Positions 27,612 to 36,391 of a stretch of DNA of 64,000 nucleotides are shown here, in pieces. Made by a program: the position numbers and the translations under genes. This DNA is from Candidatus Pelagibacter sp. (lineage in GTDB: Bacteria > Pseudomonadota > Alphaproteobacteria > Pelagibacterales > Pelagibacteraceae), in assembly GCA_002704625.1 (NCBI GenBank), contig PAGZ01000040.1, positions 1-64,000 on the forward strand, read 5' to 3'. The notes under the pieces are model-generated. The model worked only from the letters and a program-made list of their open reading frames with translations, was not told where the DNA came from and did no database searches. How positions within the stretch are numbered: the stretch's first letter is position 1; each line of letters opens with the position of its first letter.

Positions 27612-28541
27612 TTATTCCAAATATTTAAAAATTTTTTGACGAATAAATTCAGAAATTATTTCATGAGCTTTGTCATTTGCATGAGAATCTAATTTTGTTA
27701 CCCATAAATCACTATCGTTGAAATTTTTTAAAGCTGAATGAGAATTTATAAACTCAATTTTATTAGTTAATGCAAAATCTTTTATTAACTTTGTTTCTTG
27801 CGTAAACTTATAGTTATTCAAATTTCTTAATTCGGGAATATTATGTATTATAAGCTTAATATCATTTTTCTCACAATAATTTTTAAGTTTTAAAATTTGA
27901 TTAAAAGTATCATTTTTAATTTTTTCATCAGTATACGTTTCTGAATAAAACTTATCCCAATTTTTTTTTATTTTAAATTTTATTAAAACCGTATTTAGAT
28001 TATTTGATATGTAAGTATATAAATAAGAATATTTTTGAAAAATATTGGGTTTTTTAATTTCGACCTTTTCAAAATCATTTATGAAAAAGTTTAAAATAAT
28101 TATTTTATAATTATATTTTTCAACAAAGTTTTCAAAGAAATTTTCTATTTGCATAATTGTGTTGGTGTTCCCAATTCCAGCATTTATAACTTCATAATTC
28201 GATATCTTATCATTCAAGGCATTTGGAAATGGATTGTTTGCTCCCCAGCCTAATGTCATCGAGTCCCCGAGCATAAGGATTTTTTTTGAATCAAATTTTA
28301 AATTCATATTATTTCTAAAACCATCAGAATTTAAATTTATTACCGTTCCCATAAACTTACCTTTTGCATTCTTTTTATGTTCAATTCCAATAGATTTATT
28401 TTCAGAAATAATTTTTAATTTATTAGCATATTTCATCATCTCAATTTCATAATTAAAACCATTATCAATAAAAATTCTTACAAAAAACTCTAACGAAATT
28501 AAGGAAATCAATATTGATAAGAAAAAAGTTAAGTATTTCAT
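27612..28541 (-). CDS. membrane-anchored SGNH/GDSL-type protein
   Basis: A 309-residue protein with an N-terminal hydrophobic helix (about 3-20). Block I is LMLGDSMTLGWGANNPF near residue 91, INAGIGNTNTIMQIENFF fits block II/III, and WVTKLDSHANDKAHEIISEF near 280 gives the Asp-x-x-His pair. With the overlapping upstream gene it forms an SGNH pair placed between pgl and glmS, away from the other glycan blocks. A role in modifying an envelope polymer is inferred. Confidence 0.75.
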   Translation of the reverse strand: MKYLTFFLSILISLISLEFFVRIFIDNGFNYEIEMMKYANKLKIISENKSIGIEHKKNAKGKFMGTVINLNSDGFRNNMNLKFDSKKILMLGDSMTLGWGANNPFPNALNDKISNYEVINAGIGNTNTIMQIENFFENFVEKYNYKIIILNFFINDFEKVEIKKPNIFQKYSYLYTYISNNLNTVLIKFKIKKNWDKFYSETYTDEKIKNDTFNQILKLKNYCEKNDIKLIIHNIPELRNLNNYKFTQETKLIKDFALTNKIEFINSHSALKNFNDSDLWVTKLDSHANDKAHEIISEFIRQKIFKYLE

Positions 28542-29521
28542 CTTAAATCTTGTTCGATATAATCTGCTACAATTTGATGACCATATCCTGTTAAATGACT
28601 AGGATCTTGACTAAGAAAAATTTTATTTTTTTTATCGTTTTCACAAAAAATATTTTTAATTAAAAAAAATTTAAATTTTCGTTCTGATAATTCTCTTTTT
28701 ATTATTTTTTCAGACAAATCTTCTGATTTACAATTATTTTTTTTAATTTGATAGCTATATGGAATGATTAGGAAAGTAATTTTATTATTTAGATCATCAT
28801 TATAATTTTTGATCATATCTAATTTTTTTTTTAACAAATTTATATTTTGTGGATTTTTATAGGTTTCATTAGCGTGCACATAATATCCTTGCTCAGCGTT
28901 AAAAATAAATCCTTTTATCCATACATACATTACAGATTTGGACCTAATAAAAGCATTTAATTTAAGAAAAAATTGATTGTTCTTAAATTTGTTTAGTAAA
29001 GATTCATCAACTTTTTTTAAATTTTCTTCAGCTTGTACAATTTCTTGAAAAAGAATATCGTCTAAAGAAAAGTTTATATATATTTTTTTTAAATTTTCTT
29101 TTGGAATTTTGTTTTTTAAAATATAATAGTTATTCTCTAAATTACTTCCGATTACACTTGCATTAAAAATATTAAAATTTTTTAATCTTTTGCCTAAAAT
29201 TCCTGAAAAAGTGTCAGATTGATCTACTCCACTTCCAAAAGTGACACTTCCACCTACAAAATAAATATTTTCATTATCATAATTTTGTAATTTTTCTTTT
29301 TTATTTATTCTAAAACCGTTTGTATCGGTAAAAATTTTTTTACCAAAAACTTTTCCATCTTTAATATTAGAGTAATTAAATCTTGGTTTTGAAGATTGTT
29401 CATTAATAATTCCTTTTGATAAACCTTGTGGTGTTATATCAAAAAAAAACCTTAATAAGATTTCAAATGTAAAAATTATTAAAAAGAGAATTAAAGTATT
29501 GTAAAAAACAATTTTTTTCAA
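28538..29521 (-). CDS. SGNH-like membrane-anchored protein with GGS in place of GDS
   Basis: A 327-residue protein with a membrane helix at about 4-24. The block I position reads YFVGGSVTFGSGVDQSDTF near residue 90, so the usual Asp before the Ser is Gly, while block V (SQDPSHLTGYGHQIV near 308) keeps Asp and His. The GGS variant also occurs in other SGNH-like families, so activity may be retained. It starts 3 bases after glmS ends and overlaps the next SGNH gene by four bases, so all may be co-transcribed from glmU/glmS. Confidence 0.72.
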   Translation of the reverse strand: MKKIVFYNTLILFLIIFTFEILLRFFFDITPQGLSKGIINEQSSKPRFNYSNIKDGKVFGKKIFTDTNGFRINKKEKLQNYDNENIYFVGGSVTFGSGVDQSDTFSGILGKRLKNFNIFNASVIGSNLENNYYILKNKIPKENLKKIYINFSLDDILFQEIVQAEENLKKVDESLLNKFKNNQFFLKLNAFIRSKSVMYVWIKGFIFNAEQGYYVHANETYKNPQNINLLKKKLDMIKNYNDDLNNKITFLIIPYSYQIKKNNCKSEDLSEKIIKRELSERKFKFFLIKNIFCENDKKNKIFLSQDPSHLTGYGHQIVADYIEQDLR

Positions 29522-29524
29522 ATT

Positions 29525-31342
29525 TTATTCCACTGTAACTGACTTTGCTAAATTTCTAGGTTTATCAATATCACATTTTTTAAATAATGCCACATGATAA
29601 GAAAGAAGCTGAAGTGGGATGGTAAATAAAAAAGGAGTTAATGTTGGATCTGATAAAGGCAAATCGATTTGAAATCTTATATTTTCACTTACTACGTGGC
29701 TGCCAGAATTTGTTAAAAGTAAAACCTTTCCACCTCTTGCTATTACTTCTTGCATATTTGATAAAGTTTTTTCAAAATATTTATCTTTTGGAGCTATCAC
29801 CACAACAGGCAATCCATCTTCGATTAAAGCTAAAGGTCCGTGCTTCATTTCACCTGCGGGGTAGCCTTCGGCGTGCAAGTATGAAAGCTCTTTTAGTTTT
29901 AAAGCACCTTCTAATGCAATTGGGTAAGATAAACCTCTTCCTAAAAACATCGATCCTTTAGATTTATAAATATCTTTTGCGATTAATTGGATTTTTTCTT
30001 CTTGCTTAAGACTATCTGAAATTAGATCTGGTATTTTTTTTAATTCATTGATTTTTCTTTTATATTCTTTGGTTTCAATGTCTTTCCTTATCTCTGAAAT
30101 TTTAAGGGAAAGTAGATATAGTACAAGCATTTGTCCTAAGAAAGCCTTTGTTGATGCAACTCCTATTTCTGGTCCAGCGTGAATTGGCATAACGCAATCT
30201 GAATGCCTAGCAATTGAGCTTTCAACAACATTTACTATTGAACATGTTTTAACATTTTCTTTTTTACAAAGATCTAATGCAGCGAAAGTATCTGCTGTTT
30301 CTCCGGATTGAGATATAAATATATATAAGTTTTCCCTATTGAACCTAACTCTGCGATATCTAAATTCAGAGGCAATATCTGTTTCAACATTTAAGGATGT
30401 AAATTCTTCTAACCAATATTTTGCAACTAAACAGGAATGGTACGCAGTTCCACATCCAATAAGTACTATTTTATTTATTTTTTTAGGATCAATAGGAAGA
30501 TTATAAAAATTTATTTCTTCTCTAATTTTATCTATATATTCCTTTAAACAGGTTTTAGCAGTGGTAGGTTGTTCAAAAATTTCTTTTATCATAAAATTTT
30601 TAAAATTACCTTTGCTAACAGAAGATTTGTCCTCGGAAAGTGTAAAAATTTCTTTATTTATTTTTTCTTTTTTTGAATTATAAAATTTTATCTCATCTTT
30701 AGATAAGATACATACATCTCCATCATCAAGATATGAGATTTTATTTGTCATAGATTTTAAAGCATAAGAGTCTGATCCTAAATAATTTTCATTATTAGAG
30801 TAACCTACTGCAAGAGGACTTCCTCTTCTGGCACCAATCACATAGTCTTGCTGATTTTTAAATATAATTCCTAAAGCAAAACTGCCTTTTAATAAGCTTA
30901 ATGTTTCGAATACTGCCTTTAATGGTTCTAGATTTTTAAGTTTTTCTGTAAGCAAAACTGTTATAACTTCAGTATCGGTTTGGGATTTAAATTTTTTTCC
31001 TTCTTTCTCTAATAGTTTTTTCAATTCATTTGAATTTTCAATTATACCATTATGTACTACTGATACTATCTCGCTTGAATGTGGGTGAGCATTAACCTCG
31101 TTTGGAACGCCGTGTGTTGCCCATCTTACATGTCCTATACCTAAATTACCTTCGCTTGGATTTTGAAATAAAATCTTCTCTAATTTCTCTACTCTTCCTG
31201 GGCATTTCTTTTCATCAATTGTACCGTTTGAAATTGTAGCCAACCCCGCTGAATCATATCCTCTATATTCTAATTTTTTTAATGCATTAATAATGTTCAT
31301 TGAGACAGACTTATTGCTAGCTATTCCTATAATTCCACACAT
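29525..31342 (-). CDS. glmS: glutamine-fructose-6-phosphate aminotransferase (isomerizing)
   Basis: A 605-residue enzyme with N-terminal glutaminase (Cys2 in MCGIIGIA, GHVRWATHG near residue 75, VVHNGIIEN near 100) and two SIS domains (IGCGTAYHS near 296, ISQSGETADT near 344, STKAFLGQ near 400). The C-terminus PRNLAKSVTVE is the standard ending. It makes glucosamine-6-phosphate for peptidoglycan and surface glycans. It shares one base with the end of the upstream GlmU-type acetyltransferase gene, so the two hexosamine steps are coupled. Confidence 0.97.
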   Translation of the reverse strand: MCGIIGIASNKSVSMNIINALKKLEYRGYDSAGLATISNGTIDEKKCPGRVEKLEKILFQNPSEGNLGIGHVRWATHGVPNEVNAHPHSSEIVSVVHNGIIENSNELKKLLEKEGKKFKSQTDTEVITVLLTEKLKNLEPLKAVFETLSLLKGSFALGIIFKNQQDYVIGARRGSPLAVGYSNNENYLGSDSYALKSMTNKISYLDDGDVCILSKDEIKFYNSKKEKINKEIFTLSEDKSSVSKGNFKNFMIKEIFEQPTTAKTCLKEYIDKIREEINFYNLPIDPKKINKIVLIGCGTAYHSCLVAKYWLEEFTSLNVETDIASEFRYRRVRFNRENLYIFISQSGETADTFAALDLCKKENVKTCSIVNVVESSIARHSDCVMPIHAGPEIGVASTKAFLGQMLVLYLLSLKISEIRKDIETKEYKRKINELKKIPDLISDSLKQEEKIQLIAKDIYKSKGSMFLGRGLSYPIALEGALKLKELSYLHAEGYPAGEMKHGPLALIEDGLPVVVIAPKDKYFEKTLSNMQEVIARGGKVLLLTNSGSHVVSENIRFQIDLPLSDPTLTPFLFTIPLQLLSYHVALFKKCDIDKPRNLAKSVTVE

Positions 31343-31983
31343 TATTTTTTTTTCCTATAGTTTGCTACTTCTTGTTGTTCAGATCTTTCAATGGCTAATG
31401 ATTTTTCTTTTACATTTTTAGTAATTACCGATCCAGCTCCAACAACTGATTTTTTATGAATTTTCACAGGAGCAACCAAAGAGGAATTTGAACCAATAAA
31501 AACATCGTCAGAGATTACTGTTTTGTTTTTTTTAACTCCATCATAATTACATGTAATTGTTCCAGCACCTATATTAGAATTTTTTCCAATTTGAGTATCG
31601 CCAATATAAGACAGATGATTTACTTTTGAGTTAGATTTAATTTTAGACTTTTTTGTCTCAACAAAATTTCCAATTTTAACTCCAGGCATTAAATGAGTTC
31701 CTGTTCTTATCCTTGCATAAGGTCCTATCGTAACTTTTTTTTCTATTTTTGCTCCCTCTATATGACTAAAAGATAAAATTTCAACGTCGTTACCAATTTT
31801 TACTTTTTTACCAATAACAACGTAGGGATTGATTTTTACATTTTTTCCAAATTTAGTATCACTTGATAAAAATATAGTTTCCGGGGCAATTAAATTTACA
31901 CCAAGCTTAATTGCCTTTCTTCGTAAATTTTCTTGATTTACCTTATAGGCTTTAATTTTTTTAAATTTTGAATTTGTGTTCAT
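31342..31983 (-). CDS. GlmU-type left-handed beta-helix acetyltransferase domain, standalone
   Basis: A 213-residue protein matching the C-terminal half of GlmU. Hexapeptide repeats run from about residue 37 (VNLIAPETIFLSSDTKFG) to 190. VNHLSYIGD near 123 contains the His used for acetyl transfer in GlmU, and IGAGTITCNYDGVKK near 140 is the diagnostic GlmU block. The N-terminal uridylyltransferase domain (over 200 residues) is missing, and nothing upstream in any frame restores it. It overlaps glmS by one base. It should acetylate glucosamine-1-phosphate, needing a separate uridylyltransferase. Confidence 0.85.
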   Translation of the reverse strand: MNTNSKFKKIKAYKVNQENLRRKAIKLGVNLIAPETIFLSSDTKFGKNVKINPYVVIGKKVKIGNDVEILSFSHIEGAKIEKKVTIGPYARIRTGTHLMPGVKIGNFVETKKSKIKSNSKVNHLSYIGDTQIGKNSNIGAGTITCNYDGVKKNKTVISDDVFIGSNSSLVAPVKIHKKSVVGAGSVITKNVKEKSLAIERSEQQEVANYRKKK

Positions 31984-32054
31984 TAAAAATTGTCTTTACA
32001 TTAGAATTAAGATGGTAATAAGTCACAAAATGTTTCTTTTTAATACTTAATAAA

Positions 32055-32717
32055 ATGACTCAAAAATTAACAATTCTATTCGATTTAGACGGAACATTGG
32101 TTGATACCGCTCCTGATCTTATGGGTGCACATAATCATGTTATGAAAAAATTTGGTTTTCATAAAAAAAATCTTGGTGATATTAAGCACCTTGCTGGACG
32201 TGGTGCATGGATTATGATGCAAAGATCCTTCAAAGAAGAAATAACTGATGAAAAAGAAAAAAAAGCAATGGTAAAAGAATTTATAGATCATTATGCCAAA
32301 AATATTGATAAGGGCAGCAAACCAATTAAAGGGGTTGTTGATTTTTTAAAATTAGCTCAATCTAAAAATATACCAATGGCTGTTTGCACAAATAAACATG
32401 AAAGACTTGCAATTGATTTGCTCAAAAAAATTAACCTTGCAGAATATTTTCAATACATTGCAGGTTGCGATACGTTTGATTTTAATAAACCTGATCCTAG
32501 ACATCTTACTAATGTTGTTGAAATAATCGGAGGTGATATAAATAAAACTATAATGGTTGGGGATAGTGAGGTGGACTCACAATCAGCTTACAACGCTAAA
32601 ATCCCATTTGTATTAGTTGAGGATGGCTATACAGAGAAAAAAAAGGATCAAATACCTCATGATATTTCTGTTAAGAATTTTATAAATTTTGAAAAAATTA
32701 TTGAAAAATATTTATGA
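32055..32717 (+). CDS. gph: HAD-family phosphoglycolate phosphatase-like
   Basis: A 220-residue HAD hydrolase. LFDLDGTLVDTAPDL at residues 7-21 has the nucleophile Asp and its +2 acid, AVCTNKHERLA near 114 is motif II, KPDPRHL near 150 motif III, and MVGDSEVDSQSA near 173 motif IV. The helical cap between motifs I and II fits the Gph/PGP class, which clears 2-phosphoglycolate. Other sugar phosphates are possible. It overlaps the LysE exporter by four bases. Confidence 0.83.
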   Translation: MTQKLTILFDLDGTLVDTAPDLMGAHNHVMKKFGFHKKNLGDIKHLAGRGAWIMMQRSFKEEITDEKEKKAMVKEFIDHYAKNIDKGSKPIKGVVDFLKLAQSKNIPMAVCTNKHERLAIDLLKKINLAEYFQYIAGCDTFDFNKPDPRHLTNVVEIIGGDINKTIMVGDSEVDSQSAYNAKIPFVLVEDGYTEKKKDQIPHDISVKNFINFEKIIEKYL

Positions 32718-33316
32718 TCGATTTTCAGCTTTTTTCTGCACTTGTTACTTATTATTTTATAATGTTTGCAACTCCAGGGCCTAATAATGCAATGTTAACT
32801 GCTTCAGGACTTAAATTCGGTTTTGTTAAAACTCTTCCACACTTAGTAGGAATTCCTCTTGGTCATATTTTTCAAATTGGGTTAGTTTGTTATGGTTTGG
32901 GAAATCTATTCTTAGTTTTTCCTGAATTGCAATTTTATATGAAGATTTTATGTTTTATCTATTTGTTATATCTAGGTTGGAAAATAATTGGATCTTTTAA
33001 TTTAGTTGAAAAAGATACTGGTGGAAGACCCTTGAAATTTTATGAGGCATCTCTTTTCCAATTTATCAATCCGAAAGCATGGACTGTAGCGATTACTGTT
33101 GCTTCTGGGTTTTTCCCCGCAGATGAAAATTTTATTATTGCAACCATGTTCTTAGTAATCACTGCTGCCGTTGTTTGTTTTCCCTCAATTTGTATTTGGG
33201 CTATTTTTGGAAATAGCTTAAGAATCTTTATTAAAAATACTAAAGCCAAAAAAATTACAGAGTATATTTTGGCAATTTTGTTAGTTTTAACTGCATTAGT
33301 TGTGTTATTAAAATAG
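32714..33316 (+). CDS. LysE/RhtB-family amino-acid exporter
   Basis: A 200-residue inner-membrane protein with about six hydrophobic segments. MFATPGPNNAMLTASGLKFG near residue 18 is the conserved family signature, and FINPKAWTVAI near 114 is the second conserved block. Members export amino acids such as lysine, threonine or homoserine lactone. The substrate cannot be read from the sequence. Overlap with gph suggests shared transcription, but no functional link is obvious. Confidence 0.88.
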   Translation: MIDFQLFSALVTYYFIMFATPGPNNAMLTASGLKFGFVKTLPHLVGIPLGHIFQIGLVCYGLGNLFLVFPELQFYMKILCFIYLLYLGWKIIGSFNLVEKDTGGRPLKFYEASLFQFINPKAWTVAITVASGFFPADENFIIATMFLVITAAVVCFPSICIWAIFGNSLRIFIKNTKAKKITEYILAILLVLTALVVLLK

Positions 33317-33354
33317 TCTTTGATTTTATATTTCTTGTTTAATATAAAAAGTTT

Positions 33355-34251
33355 ATGCATTTTACTAAAAAAAATGTCATGGAAAAAAGAATAGATTTTG
33401 CAAACAATCTTAAAGAAAAAAAATTGCTTAGATTTCCTGGTGCCTATAATCCTTTGTGCGCAAAATTAATTGCAGAAATTGGTTTTGATGGAGTTTATAT
33501 TTCTGGAGGTGTAATGTCGAATGACCTTGGGATTCCAGATATAGGTCTAACATCACTTAAACATGTCAGTTACAGAGCAAGTCAAATAGCAAAAGTTACT
33601 GATTTGCCCTCGATAGTTGATGCTGATACTGGTTTTAGTGATTGTAAAAAAACAATAGAAACTTTTGAAAACATGGGTCTTGTAGGATGTCATTTGGAGG
33701 ATCAAATATCTGAGAAAAGATGTGGTCATTTAGAAAACAAAGAGCTTATCTCAACAAGCGAAATGGTAAAAAAAATAAAAGACTCTATTTCAGCAAGAAA
33801 AGATGAAAATTTTTCTATTATTGTTAGAACAGATGCAAATCTTGTAGAAGGTCTTAAAAAAACTATCGAGAGAATAAAAGCATACGAGGCTGCTGGCGCA
33901 GACATAATATTCCCTGAGTCTATGAAAGACGAAAAAGAATTTGAAAATGTTAGAAAAAACTCTAAGGTTTATTTGTTGGCAAATATGACAGAATTCGGGA
34001 AATCAAAATTACTATCTACTAAAGAGCTAGAAAACTTGGGCTATAATATTGTTATTTACCCTGTTACTACACAAAGATTGGCAATGAAAAGTGTGGAAGA
34101 CGGCTTAAGATCAATTTTTAAAGATGGACATCAAAATAACATTATAGATAAAATGCAAACTCGAAAGAGGCTTTATGAACTTGTGGAATATGAAAAATAT
34201 AATACTCCGGATAAAAAAATTACTGACTTTAAAACTGATGGACATGAATAA
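33355..34251 (+). CDS. prpB: 2-methylisocitrate lyase
   Basis: A 298-residue isocitrate lyase/PEP mutase superfamily protein; a second ATG at 33379 is an equally good start. FPGAYNPLCAKLIAEIGFDGVYISG near the N-terminus, SIVDADTGF near residue 87 (metal Asp) and GCHLEDQISEKRCGHLENKEL near 120 with the KRCGH catalytic Cys loop identify it. It cleaves methylisocitrate to pyruvate and succinate in propionate breakdown. It is followed within 3 bases by prpC. Confidence 0.93.
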   Translation: MHFTKKNVMEKRIDFANNLKEKKLLRFPGAYNPLCAKLIAEIGFDGVYISGGVMSNDLGIPDIGLTSLKHVSYRASQIAKVTDLPSIVDADTGFSDCKKTIETFENMGLVGCHLEDQISEKRCGHLENKELISTSEMVKKIKDSISARKDENFSIIVRTDANLVEGLKKTIERIKAYEAAGADIIFPESMKDEKEFENVRKNSKVYLLANMTEFGKSKLLSTKELENLGYNIVIYPVTTQRLAMKSVEDGLRSIFKDGHQNNIIDKMQTRKRLYELVEYEKYNTPDKKITDFKTDGHE

Positions 34252-34253
34252 TT

Positions 34254-35378
34254 ATGACTGAGGATATCAAAAAAGGTTTAATGGGTATAGTTGTAGACGA
34301 GACTACAATTTCACAAGTTATGCCAGAAATAAATTCTCTAACTTATAGAGGTTATAAAGTTCAAGATCTTTGTCAAAAATGCAGTTTTGAGGAAGTAGCC
34401 TACCTTGTATTGAATGGGGAACTTCCAAAATCAAAAGAACTAAAAAAATTTATTAATGAAGAAAGAAATAATCGTAAACTTTCTAAACAAATTCTAAACG
34501 ATATTAAAAATATGCCAAAAAAAGCCCATCCTATGGATGCAATAAGAACTGCAGTTAGTTTAATGGGGCTAGAGGATATAGATGTAAGAGATAATTCCCC
34601 AAAAGCAAACATGAAAAAGGCTATGAGAATTTTTGCTCAAACCCCTACTGCTGTTGCTGCTTATTTCAGGGCAAGAAAGGGGAAAAAATCCATACCACCA
34701 AACAAAAAGCTGTCTTATTCAGAAAACTTTTTTAACATGATGTTTGGTAAAGTTCCTAACAAGGAAATTGTAAAAGCATTTGATATTTCCATGATTCTTT
34801 ATGCCGAACACAGTTTTAATGTTTCAACTTTTACAGCAAGAACAATTACAAGTAGTCTTTCTGATATGCATGGAGCAATAACAGGTGCTATAGCAAGTTT
34901 GAAAGGGCCATTGCACGGAGGAGCTAATGAGGCAGTAATGTACATGTTTAAAGATATTAAAAAACCTCAAAGAGCTAAATCATGGATAAATAATGCTCTT
35001 GATAAGAAAAAAGTTGTTATGGGCTTCGGTCATAGAGTTTACAGAAGTGGTGACTCAAGGGTTCCGACTATGAAAAAATATTTTTTAAAAGTTGCCGAAA
35101 TAAAAAAGAATACTAATTTTCCTAAAATATATGAGATATTGGAGCAAGTAATGCTTGAAAGGAAAAATATACATCCCAATGTAGACTATCCATGTGGCCC
35201 AACCTATCACTTAATGGGTATAGATACAGATTTTTTCACTCCAATATTTGTTATGGCAAGAATAACAGGCTGGTCAGCTCACATAATAGAACAGCATGCA
35301 GCTAATAAACTTATTAGACCTTTGTCTAAATACAAAGGTAGTGAGCATAGAGAAGTGTTGTCCCTTAATATTAGATGA
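34254..35378 (+). CDS. prpC: 2-methylcitrate synthase
   Basis: A 374-residue citrate-synthase family enzyme. SLKGPLHGGANEAVMYMF near residue 219 and MGFGHRVYRSGDSRVP near 258 hold the two catalytic histidines, and VDYPCGPTYHLMGIDTDFFTPIF near 307 contains the catalytic Asp. Its length and pairing with prpB favour methylcitrate synthase (propionyl-CoA plus oxaloacetate) over citrate synthase. prpD/acnD is not in the window. It converges on nrdB with a 2-base gap. Confidence 0.92.
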   Translation: MTEDIKKGLMGIVVDETTISQVMPEINSLTYRGYKVQDLCQKCSFEEVAYLVLNGELPKSKELKKFINEERNNRKLSKQILNDIKNMPKKAHPMDAIRTAVSLMGLEDIDVRDNSPKANMKKAMRIFAQTPTAVAAYFRARKGKKSIPPNKKLSYSENFFNMMFGKVPNKEIVKAFDISMILYAEHSFNVSTFTARTITSSLSDMHGAITGAIASLKGPLHGGANEAVMYMFKDIKKPQRAKSWINNALDKKKVVMGFGHRVYRSGDSRVPTMKKYFLKVAEIKKNTNFPKIYEILEQVMLERKNIHPNVDYPCGPTYHLMGIDTDFFTPIFVMARITGWSAHIIEQHAANKLIRPLSKYKGSEHREVLSLNIR

Positions 35379-35380
35379 TT

Positions 35381-36391
35381 TTAAGAAAAAGCTTCAGCCC
35401 ACGAACCTTTTGTTGAAGCTTTAGAATACTCAGTAGCTCTACCTTCAAAAAAGTTCATATGTTCTACAGCATTAAGCATTGTGTCTAACCAAGTAAGTGG
35501 GTTTGTTTCTATTTTGTAAATTGGTTTTAAACCTAATTGTATTAGTCTTCTGTCACCAATCCATCTTATATATTTTTTTACCTGATCAGCAGTTAAACCT
35601 TCGATTGGTCCCATTTGAAACGCTAAATCAATAAATGCGTCTTCATGTGCAATTATAGTTTTACAAGCATCATAAAGTTCTTTTTGTAACTTCTCGTTCC
35701 AAATTTCAGGATTTTCTTTAACAAAAGCTCTAAAAAGTCTGATCATAGAATTGCAATGAAGAGTTTCGTCTCTGACTGACCAAGTAACTATTTGGCCCAT
35801 ACCTTTCATTTTGTTGTGTCTAGGAAAATTTAGAAGAATTGCAAAACTTGCAAACAATTGAAGGCCTTCTGTAAATGCACTAAATACCGCAACTGTTTTT
35901 GCAATATCAGCTTTCGAATTAACATTAAAACCTTGCATGTAATCGTACTTATCTTTCATTTCTTTGTATTTCATAAAAGCAGAATATTCAGACTCTGGCA
36001 TTCCAATGGTATCGAGCAAATGTGAATAAGCAGCAATATGGACTGTCTCCATAGCAGCAAAAGCTGTCATCATCATTAGAACTTCGGTAGGTTTAAAAAC
36101 TGTAGTGTAATGCCTTAGATAACAGTTGTTAACCTCAACATCTGCTTGAGTAAAAAATCTAAAAATTTGAGTAAGTAAGTTTTTTTCACCTTGAGATAAG
36201 TTTTTTTGCCAGTCTCTAACATCGTCACCTAACGGTACTTCTTCCGGCAACCAGTGTATTCTTTGTTGTGTTAACCATGCATCATAGCACCAAGGATATC
36301 TAAATGGTTTGTATACTGGGTTTTCTACTAGTAAACCGCCTTTGAAAACTTCTTTATCTTTTTTTAATTTAATTACTGACATGATAAGCAC
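35381..36391 (-). CDS. nrdB: ribonucleotide reductase class I, beta subunit
   Basis: A 336-residue radical-bearing subunit. FTQADVEVNNCYLRHYTT near residue 87, then AAMETVHIAAYSHLLD near 118, give the diiron ligands (Asp, Glu, His) and the radical Tyr four residues after the His. SVRDETLHCNSMIRLF near 210 and IIAHEDAFIDLAF near 245 provide the remaining Glu/His ligands. A second ATG three codons in (36382) may be the true start. It overlaps nrdA, so both subunits are made from one message. Confidence 0.95.
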   Translation of the reverse strand: MLIMSVIKLKKDKEVFKGGLLVENPVYKPFRYPWCYDAWLTQQRIHWLPEEVPLGDDVRDWQKNLSQGEKNLLTQIFRFFTQADVEVNNCYLRHYTTVFKPTEVLMMMTAFAAMETVHIAAYSHLLDTIGMPESEYSAFMKYKEMKDKYDYMQGFNVNSKADIAKTVAVFSAFTEGLQLFASFAILLNFPRHNKMKGMGQIVTWSVRDETLHCNSMIRLFRAFVKENPEIWNEKLQKELYDACKTIIAHEDAFIDLAFQMGPIEGLTADQVKKYIRWIGDRRLIQLGLKPIYKIETNPLTWLDTMLNAVEHMNFFEGRATEYSKASTKGSWAEAFS

